Shown one piece after another: positions 15,166 through 22,976 of a stretch of DNA of 25,128 nt. Origin of the DNA: Acidimicrobiia bacterium (GTDB taxonomy: Bacteria > Actinomycetota > Acidimicrobiia > IMCC26256 > PALSA-555); contig JAFMJM010000002.1 of NCBI GenBank assembly GCA_017853455.1, forward strand, positions 1 through 25,128. Reading direction: 5' to 3'. The translations under genes were made by a program, and so were the position numbers. The first letter of the stretch is position 1. Each line of letters begins with the position of its first letter. Below the pieces are notes generated by a model. It worked only from the letters and a program-made list of their open reading frames with translations. It had not been told where the DNA came from and ran no database searches.

Positions 15166-15288
15166 CGGTCGGGCCCCGGTGGCGCCGCTCCGAACGGCAC
15201 CCCGGATCGGCGTCGCGCGCGGGAGTGCGGCATGATCGGTGCGCACCCGTCCGGGCCCGGACGGGGTCTGCTCCCGAAAGGTCCCGCC

Positions 15289-16467
15289 ATGCGCGAAGTC
15301 GTCGTCGTCGAAGCCGTCCGGACCCCGGTCGGTCGCCGCAACGGCGGGCTGTCCACCGCCCACCCCACCGACCTCCTCGCCCACGTGCAGCGTGGCGTGC
15401 TGGAGAGGGCCGGGATCGACCCGGCCGAGGTCGGCCAGGTCGTCGGGGGGTGCGTCGGTCAGGTCGGCGCCCAGTCGATGAACGTCACGCGCAACGCCTG
15501 GCTCGCGGCCGGGCTCCCCCTCGAGGTCGCCGCCTCCACCGTCGACGCCCAGTGCGGCTCGGCGCAGCAGGCGACCAACCTCGCCTACGCGCTGGTGGCC
15601 TCGGGCATGACCGACGTCGCCGTCGGCTGTGGCGTCGAGGTGATGAGCCGGGTGCCGATGGGGTCGTCGATCCCCCGGGAGCCCGAGGTCGGCAAGCCGA
15701 TCACCCGCACCTACTGGTCGCACCACGAGTTCACGAGCCAGTTCGAGGGCGCCGAGCGGATCGCCGAGCGCTGGGGCATCACCCGGGCCGACTGCGACGC
15801 CTTCGGACTCGAGTCGCAGCAGCGGGCCGCCCGGGCCTGGGCCGAGGGCCGGTTCGACACCCAGGTGCTCCCCTACGCCGCACCCGACCGGGCCGAGGAC
15901 GGCACCCTCCTCGACTCGACCCACACCGTCACCCGCGACGAGGGGCCGCGCGAGACCACCCTCGAGGGGCTGGCCGGCCTGAAGCCGACGGGTCGACCCG
16001 ACGGCGTGCACACCGCCGGCACGTCGTCGCAGATCGCCGACGGAGCCGGAGCCGTGCTGCTCATGACCCGCGAGAAGGCGGCGGCGCTCGGCTGCACGCC
16101 GCGGGCCACGATCGTCGACGCCTGCCTGGTGGGGTGCGACCCCGTGCTCATGCTCGAGGGGCCGATCCCCGCCACCCGGAAGCTGCTCGCCGACAACGGG
16201 CTCACGATCGACGACCTCGACCTGGTCGAGATCAACGAGGCGTTCGCGTCGGTGGTGCTGGCCTGGCAGCGCGAGCTCGGCGCCGACCCCGCCCGCACCA
16301 ACCCGAACGGCGGGGCCATCGCCCTCGGGCACCCGCTCGGCGGGACCGGCGCCATCCTGCTCGCCAAGGCCCTCCACGAGCTCGAGCGCACCGACACCGA
16401 GCAGGCGCTGGTCACGATGTGCTGTGGCGGTGGTCTCGGCACCGGCACGTTGCTGCGCCGAGGCTGA
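15289..16467 (+). CDS. Thiolase (acetyl-CoA acyltransferase)
   Basis: The 392-residue thiolase has a complete catalytic set: nucleophile C89 in VDAQCGSAQQA, H348 in ALGHPLGGTGA, and C378 in MCCGGGLG. EINEAFA and NPNGGAIALGHP are also present. The numbering coincides with Zoogloea biosynthetic thiolase (C89, H348, C378) as I remember it, so there are no net indels relative to the family. It catalyses thiolytic cleavage of 3-oxoacyl-CoA or the reverse condensation. Neighbours and the KstD-like gene suggest catabolism. ATG 15289 follows GAAAGG by 7 nt. It lies 2 nt upstream of the DUF2889 gene and is divergent from the GT61 operon. Confidence 0.95.
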   Translation: MREVVVVEAVRTPVGRRNGGLSTAHPTDLLAHVQRGVLERAGIDPAEVGQVVGGCVGQVGAQSMNVTRNAWLAAGLPLEVAASTVDAQCGSAQQATNLAYALVASGMTDVAVGCGVEVMSRVPMGSSIPREPEVGKPITRTYWSHHEFTSQFEGAERIAERWGITRADCDAFGLESQQRAARAWAEGRFDTQVLPYAAPDRAEDGTLLDSTHTVTRDEGPRETTLEGLAGLKPTGRPDGVHTAGTSSQIADGAGAVLLMTREKAAALGCTPRATIVDACLVGCDPVLMLEGPIPATRKLLADNGLTIDDLDLVEINEAFASVVLAWQRELGADPARTNPNGGAIALGHPLGGTGAILLAKALHELERTDTEQALVTMCCGGGLGTGTLLRRG

Positions 16468-16469
16468 CG

Positions 16470-17480
16470 GTGGACCTCTACGCCGAGCTTGCGCTTCCCG
16501 GTCCGCGTGGCGGTACCCCCGACCGCCGCGCCGGTTCGGTCCGCCGGACCGCCACCACCGACATGGTGTGGCCCGACGGCTACGCGGGCGGGCTCGTGCT
16601 CGAGGGCCGGGCCCGAGACCTGTACACCCCGGCCGTCGGCGAGCCGGTCGTGCTCGACGCCGCCGTGACCCGGGTCGCCATCGGCGACGCCCGCACGATC
16701 ACCGCGATCGCCGCCGTGCCGACCCGCGACGGCATCGAGGGTCTCGTCGGCGCCCAGGGTGGGACGTACCTGCGCGGCGCCATCGACGACGTGCTGCCCG
16801 GTGAGCGCGAGGCCGCCACCGCGCTGCACCTCCTGCTCGACGACGTGGCTGGCTGCAGCCTCATCGCCGGGTTCGTGTGGTCACGGTTCGACCCCGACTT
16901 CCGCGAGCGCATGCGCGCGAACACGCCGAACTTCGGGACGCGCAAGGGCCGGGTGATCTGCTCCGGCCTGCGGCCCGGTGGGTTCGCGCAGGTCACCCGG
17001 CTCGACCCGGCCTACGAGGGTCCGATGTGCGCGGTGATGCCGGTCGTGCCCCTCGCCACCGACGACCCGTGGGCCTGGCACGAGCTGCCCGAGCCGGCCG
17101 AGGTGTGCATGCGCCGCCACCGGCGGCTCGACGTGTGGCGCGACGGAGACGAGATCGTCGTCGACGAGCAGTTCCGCGACTCGGTCTGGGAGCCCGACGG
17201 CAGTGAGATCGTGCTGCACGAGTACGAGGTGGCGGCCCGGATCGACGCCGCCACGGGCACCCTCGCCGCCGTCACCGCCTCGCCGCGGGTGCTGCCCTTC
17301 CCGGAGTGCCCGTCGGCCGCCCCCAACGCGGCCCGGCTCGTCGGGACGCCGGTGCGGGCGTTCCGGACCGACGTGCAGCAGTCCCTGACCGAGCTCGACT
17401 GCTGCACCCACCTCAACGACATGCTGCGGTGCCTCGCCGAGGTGCCGGTCCTCGCCACCCACCTCCCACCACCTGCGTGA
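16470..17480 (+). CDS. DUF2889 family protein
   Basis: The 336-residue protein of unknown biochemical role carries the DUF2889 pattern: RRTATTDMVWPDG near the N-terminus, RARDLYTP, RIDAATGTLAAVTASPRVLPFPECPSAAPNAARLVG, and a C-terminal LTELDCCTHLNDMLRCLAEV with a conserved Cys-Thr-His-Leu. Proteins with this domain often sit beside acyl-CoA and steroid or aromatic degradation genes, and here it follows the thiolase by 2 nt. The GTG start has GAGG 6 nt upstream, inside the end of the thiolase frame. I find no signal peptide or membrane helix. It converges on the GH4 gene with a hairpin in the 27-nt gap. Confidence 0.8.
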   Translation: MDLYAELALPGPRGGTPDRRAGSVRRTATTDMVWPDGYAGGLVLEGRARDLYTPAVGEPVVLDAAVTRVAIGDARTITAIAAVPTRDGIEGLVGAQGGTYLRGAIDDVLPGEREAATALHLLLDDVAGCSLIAGFVWSRFDPDFRERMRANTPNFGTRKGRVICSGLRPGGFAQVTRLDPAYEGPMCAVMPVVPLATDDPWAWHELPEPAEVCMRRHRRLDVWRDGDEIVVDEQFRDSVWEPDGSEIVLHEYEVAARIDAATGTLAAVTASPRVLPFPECPSAAPNAARLVGTPVRAFRTDVQQSLTELDCCTHLNDMLRCLAEVPVLATHLPPPA

Positions 17481-17483
17481 CGC

Positions 17484-17501
17484 ACCGGCCGACGGGCCGG
17501 T
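17484..17501. terminator. GC hairpin between convergent DUF2889 and GH4 genes
   Basis: ACCGGCC, loop GACG, GGCCGGT forms a perfect 7-bp stem in the 27-nt gap between two convergent stop codons. There is no T-tract. It may end transcription on both strands. Confidence 0.45.
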
Positions 17502-17507
17502 CCGGGC

Positions 17508-18863
17508 TCAGAACGGCAGCTGGTCGGCCTGCAGCGTGCGCAACTCGTCGAACATCCGCCGGCACGCGTCGGGGTCGGGCGGCGACGTCGGATCGGCCCG
17601 GACGGCCTCGAAGGCGATCTCGGGATCACCGGTGAGCGCCGCCTCGACCACGAGGTCCTGGATGGCGGTCTGCGTCGCGACCCACCCCGCCAGCGGCTCG
17701 CCGAGGGGCGCCATCGTGTCGGGGTGGATGCCGTCGCCGTCGACGGTGGCGCCCACCTCCACGATCGCACCCTCGGCGACGTCGGGGATGAAGCCGCGGT
17801 TGGCGACGTTGACGGCGAGGATCTGCCGGGCCTTGCCGGTCCAGAGCGCCGCGATCAACGGCATGACCTCCTCGTCGGACCGGCCCATCCGGTGCAGCGG
17901 GAGCGGCAGCCGCGTGGTGGCCGCCCACGAGGCGACCTGCTCGAGGCGACGCATGACCGGCTCGTGGAAGTCGATCGGAGCGGGGACGAAGTCGGCCACG
18001 TCGCGGCCGAACGGCAGGTACTCACCGATGTGGCTGTCGACGGAGCAGGGCACGAGGCCGTACTCGCGGACCAGGTGCACCACGAGGGGCATGTAGTTGA
18101 ACTCGACCACGAACCCGCCGACGACGTTGCGGTCGATCGCCTTCATGATGCGCTGGGTCCGGGGTGGGTAGTCGAAGAAGCGGCGGGCGTAGAACTCCCG
18201 GACCTGCGGGAGGAGGTCCTCGCCGGTGCGCTCGTTGCGGATCTCCGTGAAGAACGTGAAGTGGTTGATGCCCGACGCCCGCGCCGTGATCTCCGACCGC
18301 TTCCACCCCAGCCGTCGACACAGGCGCAGCAGGCCGAGCGGCATCTCGTGGCACATCCCCACGTGACGGAGGCCGGTGGCCCGCGAGATGGCGAGCGTGA
18401 CCCGGCTCATCGGGTTGGTGAGGTTCACGAAGAACGCGTCGGGTGCGTGGCGCTCGACGTCGGCGCAGATGCGCAGCGTGTTGGCGATGCTGCGCAGCGA
18501 GTGGAACACCGCGCCCGGACCGCCGTTCTCGCCCATGACGTGGGTGGCACCGTGACGCAGCGGGACCTCGTAGTCCTGGCGCCAGCGCTCGAAGCGCCGG
18601 AACTCGGCGCTGCTGATGACGAAGTCGGCGCCGGTGAACGCCCGGGCCGGATCGGTGGTGCGGTCGATCACCACGGGAGCGCCGGCGGCGGCGTTGCAGC
18701 GGACCGCGAAGCGGTAGGCCCGATCGAGGCGGTCGGGGTCGACGTCGTGGAGCACCATCCGGGCGCCCCGGAGGGACCGGGTGTGGACGAGGTCGCTGAC
18801 CATGGTGGGCCCGAACGACATCCCCCCGGCCCCCACCATCGTGATCGTCGGCGCGTCGGTCAT
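17508..18863 (-). CDS. Glycoside hydrolase family 4 (MelA-like) protein
   Basis: The 451-residue GH4 enzyme starts with an NAD-binding ITMVGAGGMSFGPTMVSDL (7-25), and the conserved NLTNPM is at 147-152. The Mn2+-binding C171 and H172 are in GMCHE, and H201 is in ASGINHFTFF. GH4 enzymes hydrolyse alpha- or beta-glycosides by transient NAD-dependent oxidation at C3, and need Mn2+ and reducing conditions. The MelA subgroup acts on alpha-galactosides or alpha-glucuronides; substrate choice cannot be fixed here. Its ATG overlaps the upstream SDR stop (ATGA), so the two are probably co-translated. No sugar transporter is adjacent. Confidence 0.92.
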   Translation of the reverse strand: MTDAPTITMVGAGGMSFGPTMVSDLVHTRSLRGARMVLHDVDPDRLDRAYRFAVRCNAAAGAPVVIDRTTDPARAFTGADFVISSAEFRRFERWRQDYEVPLRHGATHVMGENGGPGAVFHSLRSIANTLRICADVERHAPDAFFVNLTNPMSRVTLAISRATGLRHVGMCHEMPLGLLRLCRRLGWKRSEITARASGINHFTFFTEIRNERTGEDLLPQVREFYARRFFDYPPRTQRIMKAIDRNVVGGFVVEFNYMPLVVHLVREYGLVPCSVDSHIGEYLPFGRDVADFVPAPIDFHEPVMRRLEQVASWAATTRLPLPLHRMGRSDEEVMPLIAALWTGKARQILAVNVANRGFIPDVAEGAIVEVGATVDGDGIHPDTMAPLGEPLAGWVATQTAIQDLVVEAALTGDPEIAFEAVRADPTSPPDPDACRRMFDELRTLQADQLPF

Positions 18864-19654
18864 CGGTCGGCCCCCGTTCCGTCGAGCGACCGCCGGAGGT
18901 AGGCGTCGGGGTCGTCGGCGAGGGCGCGCATCTCGGCGGGCACCGAGTCGTCGGTGAGCACGAGGAACCGGTCCGTCTCGATCGCGTCGCACACCAGTCC
19001 GGCGGCGAACTCCGGCTCGACGATGGCGAACGCCGGACCCTTGGGTGTGGTGCGCTCGCCGTGGAAGGTCATCTGCTCGACGATGTTGGTGCGCATCCCG
19101 GCCGGGCAGAACAGCGACACCCCCACCCCCTGGGGTCGGAGCTGCAGGAAGAGGGCCTCGGTCAACCCGACCACGGCGTGCTTGGTGGTCGTGTACGGCA
19201 GACGGTCCTGCCCGTAGGGCAGCAGGCCGGCGGTCGACGCCGTGTTGACGACGTGACCGGACCCCCGGGCGAGCAGGTCGGGGAGGAACACCAGGTTGGA
19301 GCGCACGATCGACAGCAGGTTGATCTCGATCGCCCGCTGCCAGGCCTCGAGCGGGATGTCCTCGACCCGCCCGACGTCGAGGACCGCGACGTTGTTCATC
19401 ACGACGTCGACCGGGCCGAAGCGGGTCAGCGCGGCGTCGCGCGCCGCCTCGAGGTCGGCGGTGCTGGTCACGTCGCCGGTCACCGCGACGGCGGCGTCCC
19501 CGATCGTCGCGGCCGTCGCCGCCGCCCGGTCGCCGTCGCGGTCGAACACCACCACCCGGGCACCCCGGCGGGCGCACTCCTGCGCCGTCGACCGGCCCAC
19601 CCCGCTGCCCGCACCGGTGATCACCACCACCGCACCGTCGAGTCGCACCGCCAC
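18860..19654 (-). CDS. Short-chain dehydrogenase/reductase
   Basis: The 264-residue classical SDR has cofactor motif TGAGSGVG (13-20), with D38 after strand beta-2 (VVVFDRD) favouring NAD(H). The NNVA segment at 87-90 stands in place of the usual NNAG. The catalytic set is S140, Y154 and K158 (YTTTKHAVVG). The start GTG 19654 (MAVRLDGAVVVITGAG) is chosen from the family's usual N-terminus; GGAGG lies 10 nt upstream, and a second GTG two codons downstream is possible. The substrate is unknown. It precedes GH4 with a 4-nt overlap, suggesting oxidation or reduction of a sugar or glycoside, or a shared steroid-glycoside role; this is inference. Confidence 0.88.
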   Translation of the reverse strand: MAVRLDGAVVVITGAGSGVGRSTAQECARRGARVVVFDRDGDRAAATAATIGDAAVAVTGDVTSTADLEAARDAALTRFGPVDVVMNNVAVLDVGRVEDIPLEAWQRAIEINLLSIVRSNLVFLPDLLARGSGHVVNTASTAGLLPYGQDRLPYTTTKHAVVGLTEALFLQLRPQGVGVSLFCPAGMRTNIVEQMTFHGERTTPKGPAFAIVEPEFAAGLVCDAIETDRFLVLTDDSVPAEMRALADDPDAYLRRSLDGTGADR

Positions 19655-19744
19655 GATCGTCCCGCCTCCGTCGGCCACACCCGGACCGTCCGGATTGTCG
19701 CACACCGCCCACCCCTGCACCGGACCCGGCCATCGGGTCCGCCC

Positions 19745-19774
19745 TAGGCTCGCTCCGACCGACGAACGGAGGAA
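19745..19774 (+). promoter_or_regulatory. -10-like TAGGCT and strong Shine-Dalgarno for the TIGR00266 gene
   Basis: TAGGCT (19745-19750) would start transcription near 19757, giving a leader of about 20 nt that contains GGAGGAA (19768-19774) just before GTG 19777. This is a leadered counterpart to the leaderless starts elsewhere. Confidence 0.4.
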
Positions 19775-19776
19775 CC

Positions 19777-20466
19777 GTGCAGCACTCGATCGACTACGGC
19801 CCGGCCTACGCCATGCTCACCTGCAACTTCGAGGCGGGTGAGTCGATCATCGCCGAGGGCGGGGCGATGGTCTCGATGACACCCGGTTTCGAGATCACCA
19901 CCACGGCCGGCGCGGCGGGCGGCGGGATCATGGGCGCGTTCAAGCGGTCGGTGCTCGGTGGCGAGTCGTTCTTCATGAACACCTTCACCGCCACCGCCGC
20001 CGCCCAGGCGTCGTTCGCTCCGCGCGCTCCCGGTGACATCTTCCACCACCCGCTCGACGGCACGACCGGCATGAAGGTGGTGTCGGGGTGCTACATGGCC
20101 TCCGACGGCACCTGCACCGTCGACACGAAGTGGGGCGGCGCCAAGACGTTCTTCTCCGGCGCCGGGCTCTTCCTGCTCCACGTCACCGGTGGCGGCAACC
20201 TCTTCTTCTCGTCGTTCGGGGCGATGCGGCGCGTCGACCTCGCGGCGGGCCAGGTGTTCACCGTCGACACCGGACACGTCATCGCCTTCCACGACACGAT
20301 CACCTACACCGTCAACAAGTTCGGCTCCTGGAAGTCGACGCTGCTCGGTGGCGAGGGCCTGGTCGCCGAGCTGACCGGTCCCGGCTCGGTGTGGATCCAG
20401 ACCCGCAGCGCCCACGGCCTCGCGGAGATGATCGTGCCGTTCCTCCCGCAGCCGTCGTCGAGCTGA
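19777..20466 (+). CDS. TIGR00266/AIM24 family protein
   Basis: The 229-residue protein belongs to the AIM24 (TIGR00266) family, a beta-rich trimeric fold. Matching features are YAMLTCNFEAGESIIAEGGAMVSMTPG, then the glycine-rich GGGIMGAFKRSVLGGESFFMNTF, FHHPLDGT, GAGLFLLHVTGGGNLFFSSFGAM and the closing GPGSVWIQTRSAHGLAEMIVPFLP. Length is typical of the bacterial members. The molecular role is not established; the mitochondrial relative affects membrane organisation. It is followed after 13 nt by the LLM oxidoreductase and is divergent from the SDR-GH4 unit. Confidence 0.92.
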   Translation: MQHSIDYGPAYAMLTCNFEAGESIIAEGGAMVSMTPGFEITTTAGAAGGGIMGAFKRSVLGGESFFMNTFTATAAAQASFAPRAPGDIFHHPLDGTTGMKVVSGCYMASDGTCTVDTKWGGAKTFFSGAGLFLLHVTGGGNLFFSSFGAMRRVDLAAGQVFTVDTGHVIAFHDTITYTVNKFGSWKSTLLGGEGLVAELTGPGSVWIQTRSAHGLAEMIVPFLPQPSSS

Positions 20467-20479
20467 TCCGGAGGCGGAC

Positions 20480-21388
20480 GTGCAGCACTGGTTCACCTAC
20501 CCGCTCGTCACCCACCCGTACAACCCCGAGTTCATGACCCGCGACGCCGTCGTCCGGGTGGCGCAGGCCGCCGAGGCGGCCGGGTTCGCCGGCATGGGGT
20601 TCACCGACCACCCCGCGCCGTCGCACAAGTGGCTCGAGGCCGGTGGCCACGACGCGCTCGACCCGTTCGTCGCCCTCGCCGTGGTCGCCGCCGTGACCGA
20701 GCGCATCCGCCTGATCCCCAACATCGTCGTGCTGCCGTACCGCAACCCGTTCGTGGTGGCCAAGGCTGCGGCCAGCCTCGACGCCCTCTCCGGCGGGCGC
20801 TTCGTGCTGTCGGTCGCCACCGGGTACCTGCGCAGCGAGTACCGGGCCCTCGGCGTCGACTTCGACGAGCGCAACGTGCGCTTCGACGAGGCCCTCGAGG
20901 TGCTGCAGGGCGTCTGGTCGACCGACGAGTTCGCCTACGAGGGCACCGGGTTCACCGCCTCGGGGGTGACCGCCAACCCCCAGCCCGGGCACGTCCCGAT
21001 CTGGATCGGCGGCAACAGCGCCCTCACCCGTCGGCGGGTCGCCGCCCACGGTGACGCCTGGAACCCGTTCCCGGCCGGTGAGACCCTCGCCCGGACCTCC
21101 CGCACCGTGCCCCTGCGAGACCTCGACGACCTCGCCCCGATGCTCGACCACCTCTGGGAGCTCGTGGCGGCTGCAGGGCGGGAACGCTCGGAGATCGACG
21201 TGTCGTTCACGACCGGCCTCCCCGGCGCCGGCGACCCCGGATTCGACGCTGCGGCCGAGCTCGACGCCCTCGACCGCATGGCGGCACTCGGGGTCGCCTG
21301 GAGCAGCACCGGCGTCCCGGGCACGTCGGTCGACGCCGCGGTGGCGGCACTGGAGCGGTACGGGGCCGAGGTGATCACCACCGGCTGA
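20480..21388 (+). CDS. LLM class (F420-dependent type) oxidoreductase
   Basis: The 302-residue luciferase-like TIM-barrel protein shows AAEAAGFAGMGFTDHPAPS, then TERIRLIPNIVVLPYRNPFVVAKAAASLDALSGGRFVLSVATGY, FDEALEVLQGVW, and VPIWIGGNSALTRRRVAAHGDAWNPF. These match the TIGR03619-like actinobacterial group, which generally uses F420 rather than FMN; cofactor use here is inferred from family. GTG 20480 is preceded by GGAGG with 5-nt spacing. It is probably co-transcribed with the TIGR00266 gene upstream. The next gene is separated by a promoter region with a palindrome. Confidence 0.9.
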   Translation: MQHWFTYPLVTHPYNPEFMTRDAVVRVAQAAEAAGFAGMGFTDHPAPSHKWLEAGGHDALDPFVALAVVAAVTERIRLIPNIVVLPYRNPFVVAKAAASLDALSGGRFVLSVATGYLRSEYRALGVDFDERNVRFDEALEVLQGVWSTDEFAYEGTGFTASGVTANPQPGHVPIWIGGNSALTRRRVAAHGDAWNPFPAGETLARTSRTVPLRDLDDLAPMLDHLWELVAAAGRERSEIDVSFTTGLPGAGDPGFDAAAELDALDRMAALGVAWSSTGVPGTSVDAAVAALERYGAEVITTG

Positions 21389-21432
21389 CCGGATCGGCGG
21401 CGGCCACCCGCGCAACCGCCGTCACATCTGGA

Positions 21433-21438
21433 TAGATT
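21433..21438 (+). promoter_or_regulatory. -10 box TAGATT of substrate-binding protein gene
   Basis: TAGATT is the most AT-rich hexamer in the gap after the LLM gene and would place the start of transcription at about 21445, the left edge of the adjacent palindrome. No -35 consensus is visible. Confidence 0.45.
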
Positions 21439-21442
21439 GCCC

Positions 21443-21465
21443 GCAACGGACACCGTGTCCGTTGC
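21443..21465. promoter_or_regulatory. Perfect 11-bp inverted repeat, probable operator or leader hairpin
   Basis: GCAACGGACAC at 21443-21453 is the exact reverse complement of 21455-21465, with a single C between. It lies immediately after the -10 box, where a repressor would block initiation. Because it would also start the transcript, a 5' stabilising hairpin is the alternative, although the 1-nt centre disfavours a simple stem-loop. Confidence 0.6.
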
Positions 21466-21484
21466 ACTTCACAGGGGGGGAGCC

Positions 21485-22828
21485 GTGCGCGGACTCCGCA
21501 AGTTCTGGGCGGTCGGCGTCGTCGCCGCCGCACTGGCCGTGGCGGCGCTGCCCGCCGCGGCCCAGTCGAGCAGCGAGAAGCCGACCGCGACCGAGGTCGG
21601 GGTCACCGCCACCGAGGTCCACATCGCCGTCGTCGCCGACGTCGAGAACTCCCTCGCGCCGGCCCTGTTCAAGGGTGCCGCCGACGGCGTCAAGGCCGGG
21701 GCGGAGTTCGTGAACTCCAAGGCCGGCGGCGGCGGGGTGGCGGGGCGCAAGCTGGTGGTCGACTTCATCGACTCGAAGCTCTCGGCCACCGACTCGCGCA
21801 ACGCCACCATCCAGGCGTGCCAGAACGACTTCGCCATGGTGGGCACGATGGTCCTGTTCCTCAACACGGTCGAGGACATCGTCAACTGCAAGGACAAGGC
21901 GGGGGCGGTCACCGGACTGCCCGACATCGCCTCCACCGCGGTCGGCTCGGTCGAGGCATGCTCGCCGATGACGTTCTCGGTGCTCGGGAACCAGACCGAC
22001 TGCTCCACGGTCACCCAGAACCCGCAGACCTACTTCGGCAACCAGGGTGAGGCGAAGTACCTGCTCAAGCGCTACGGCAAGTTGAGCGGCCCGATGCTGG
22101 TCGGCAACGACACCAAGGACTCCAAGAAGGGTGGCTCGGTCCTGGCGCTCACCAACCAGCAGGCCGGCATCAACATGGTGCCCGACGGCGTGATCGGCAA
22201 GAGCGGCCGCGATCCCCAGAGTGCCTTCACCGAGGTCGCCGTGGGCATGAAGCAGAACAACGCCAACTACCTCTACTCGGCGGGCGCGGTCGGTGGCACC
22301 TTGGCGCTCATCCGGGAGGCCCAGATCCAGGGCATCGACACCACGAAGCTGGTGATGGACTCCGCCTCGACCTACGGCAACAAGGTGGTCGCCGACAATG
22401 CCTCGACCTTCGAGGGCATGCACTCACCGTTGCAGTACCTCCCCCTCGACGAGGGCAAGTACAACACCAACCTGGCCGCCTTCAGCAAGTACATGAAGGC
22501 GTCCGGCGGCACCGCCGACCAGTACTCGGTCTACGGGTTCAGCGCCGTGCTGGCCTTCCGCGACGCTGTCAAGGCCGTGGTCGACAAGCACGGGGTCAAC
22601 GGCCTCACCCGGGCCAACCTCATCGAGGGCATCAAGACCCTCACCGACTTCGACGCCGGCGGGATGCTGGGGGCCCACTCCTTCAAGACGGGCCGCATCA
22701 CCGGGTGCTTCGTGTCGGTGCAGTTCCTGAAGGGCAAGTGGGTGCGCCAGTACCCGAAGAAGCCAGGCACGATGGACTGCAAGGAGAGCAACTCGGTCCT
22801 GATCAAGGCCAACCTGCTCGGCCTCTGA
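21485..22828 (+). CDS. Branched-chain amino acid-type ABC transporter substrate-binding protein
   Basis: The 447-residue precursor has a Sec signal peptide: MRGLRKF, a hydrophobic stretch AVGVVAAALAVAALP, and cleavage after AAA near residue 26. There is no lipobox. The mature part follows the Peripla_BP_6 (LivK-like) layout: VTATEVHIAVVADVENSLAP, FKGAADGVKAGAEFVNSKAGGGGVAGRKL, and a QACQNDFAMVG first-lobe strand, ending FKTGRITGCFVSVQFLKGKWVR. Cysteines at several positions suggest disulfides. Such receptors bind amino acids, amides, aromatic acids or steroid-like ligands; the ligand is not predictable. GTG 21485 is chosen over an upstream start because a G-rich GGGGGGAG precedes it and the signal peptide begins there. 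No permease or ATPase gene is adjacent. Confidence 0.92.
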   Translation: MRGLRKFWAVGVVAAALAVAALPAAAQSSSEKPTATEVGVTATEVHIAVVADVENSLAPALFKGAADGVKAGAEFVNSKAGGGGVAGRKLVVDFIDSKLSATDSRNATIQACQNDFAMVGTMVLFLNTVEDIVNCKDKAGAVTGLPDIASTAVGSVEACSPMTFSVLGNQTDCSTVTQNPQTYFGNQGEAKYLLKRYGKLSGPMLVGNDTKDSKKGGSVLALTNQQAGINMVPDGVIGKSGRDPQSAFTEVAVGMKQNNANYLYSAGAVGGTLALIREAQIQGIDTTKLVMDSASTYGNKVVADNASTFEGMHSPLQYLPLDEGKYNTNLAAFSKYMKASGGTADQYSVYGFSAVLAFRDAVKAVVDKHGVNGLTRANLIEGIKTLTDFDAGGMLGAHSFKTGRITGCFVSVQFLKGKWVRQYPKKPGTMDCKESNSVLIKANLLGL

Positions 22829-22840
22829 CCGACCGCTCCA

Positions 22841-22860
22841 CCACGCTCGACCACGCTCGA
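22841..22860 (+). repeat. Perfect tandem duplication of a 10-nt unit
   Basis: CCACGCTCGA occurs twice in a row just after the substrate-binding protein stop codon and before the strong hairpin. It is probably replication slippage; no function is evident. Confidence 0.7.
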
Positions 22861-22861
22861 C

Positions 22862-22895
22862 CGATCGGCCGGGGCCCACGGGTCCCGGCCGATCG
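22862..22895 (+). terminator. Strong GC hairpin downstream of the substrate-binding protein gene
   Basis: CGATCGGCCGGG (22862-22873) pairs perfectly with 22884-22895, and the 10-nt centre can add C-G pairs and a G-T wobble. It lies 33 nt after the stop codon. Few T residues follow, as is usual for actinobacterial terminators. Confidence 0.7.
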
Positions 22896-22909
22896 CCGTT
22901 CGACCCGGT

Positions 22910-22974
22910 CCACCCCGTTGTTTGGGTGATCGTGGGGCCTCTGGCCCCGACGATCACCCAAACAACGAACGGGG
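22910..22974. repeat. 65-nt palindromic element, copy 2 (inverted relative to copy 1)
   Basis: The core is 22916-22967 with long arms (22916-22933 pairing with 22950-22967, then GGGGCC-TCT-GGCCCC above a single bulged G at 22949). It matches the reverse complement of 3885-3949 at 61 of 65 positions. It sits 3 nt from the end of the convergent SDR gene and directly follows the hairpin at 22862-22895. Confidence 0.9.
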
Positions 22975-22976
22975 GA

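Noticed and set aside
15225..17480. Frame joining the thiolase region and the DUF2889 gene into one protein
   Set aside because: The thiolase is encoded in a different frame with all catalytic residues. Only the part from GTG 16470 is real.
21437..21484. Upstream extension of the substrate-binding protein from 21437
   Set aside because: It would translate through the palindrome and G-run and add non-family residues before the signal peptide. GTG 21485 gives a normal Sec leader.
3892..22967. Both palindromic elements can encode the same start peptide MIVGPLAPTITQ in open frames
   Set aside because: The shared peptide is a by-product of the repeated palindrome, and the frames continue antisense to real genes. 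There is no ribosome-binding site.
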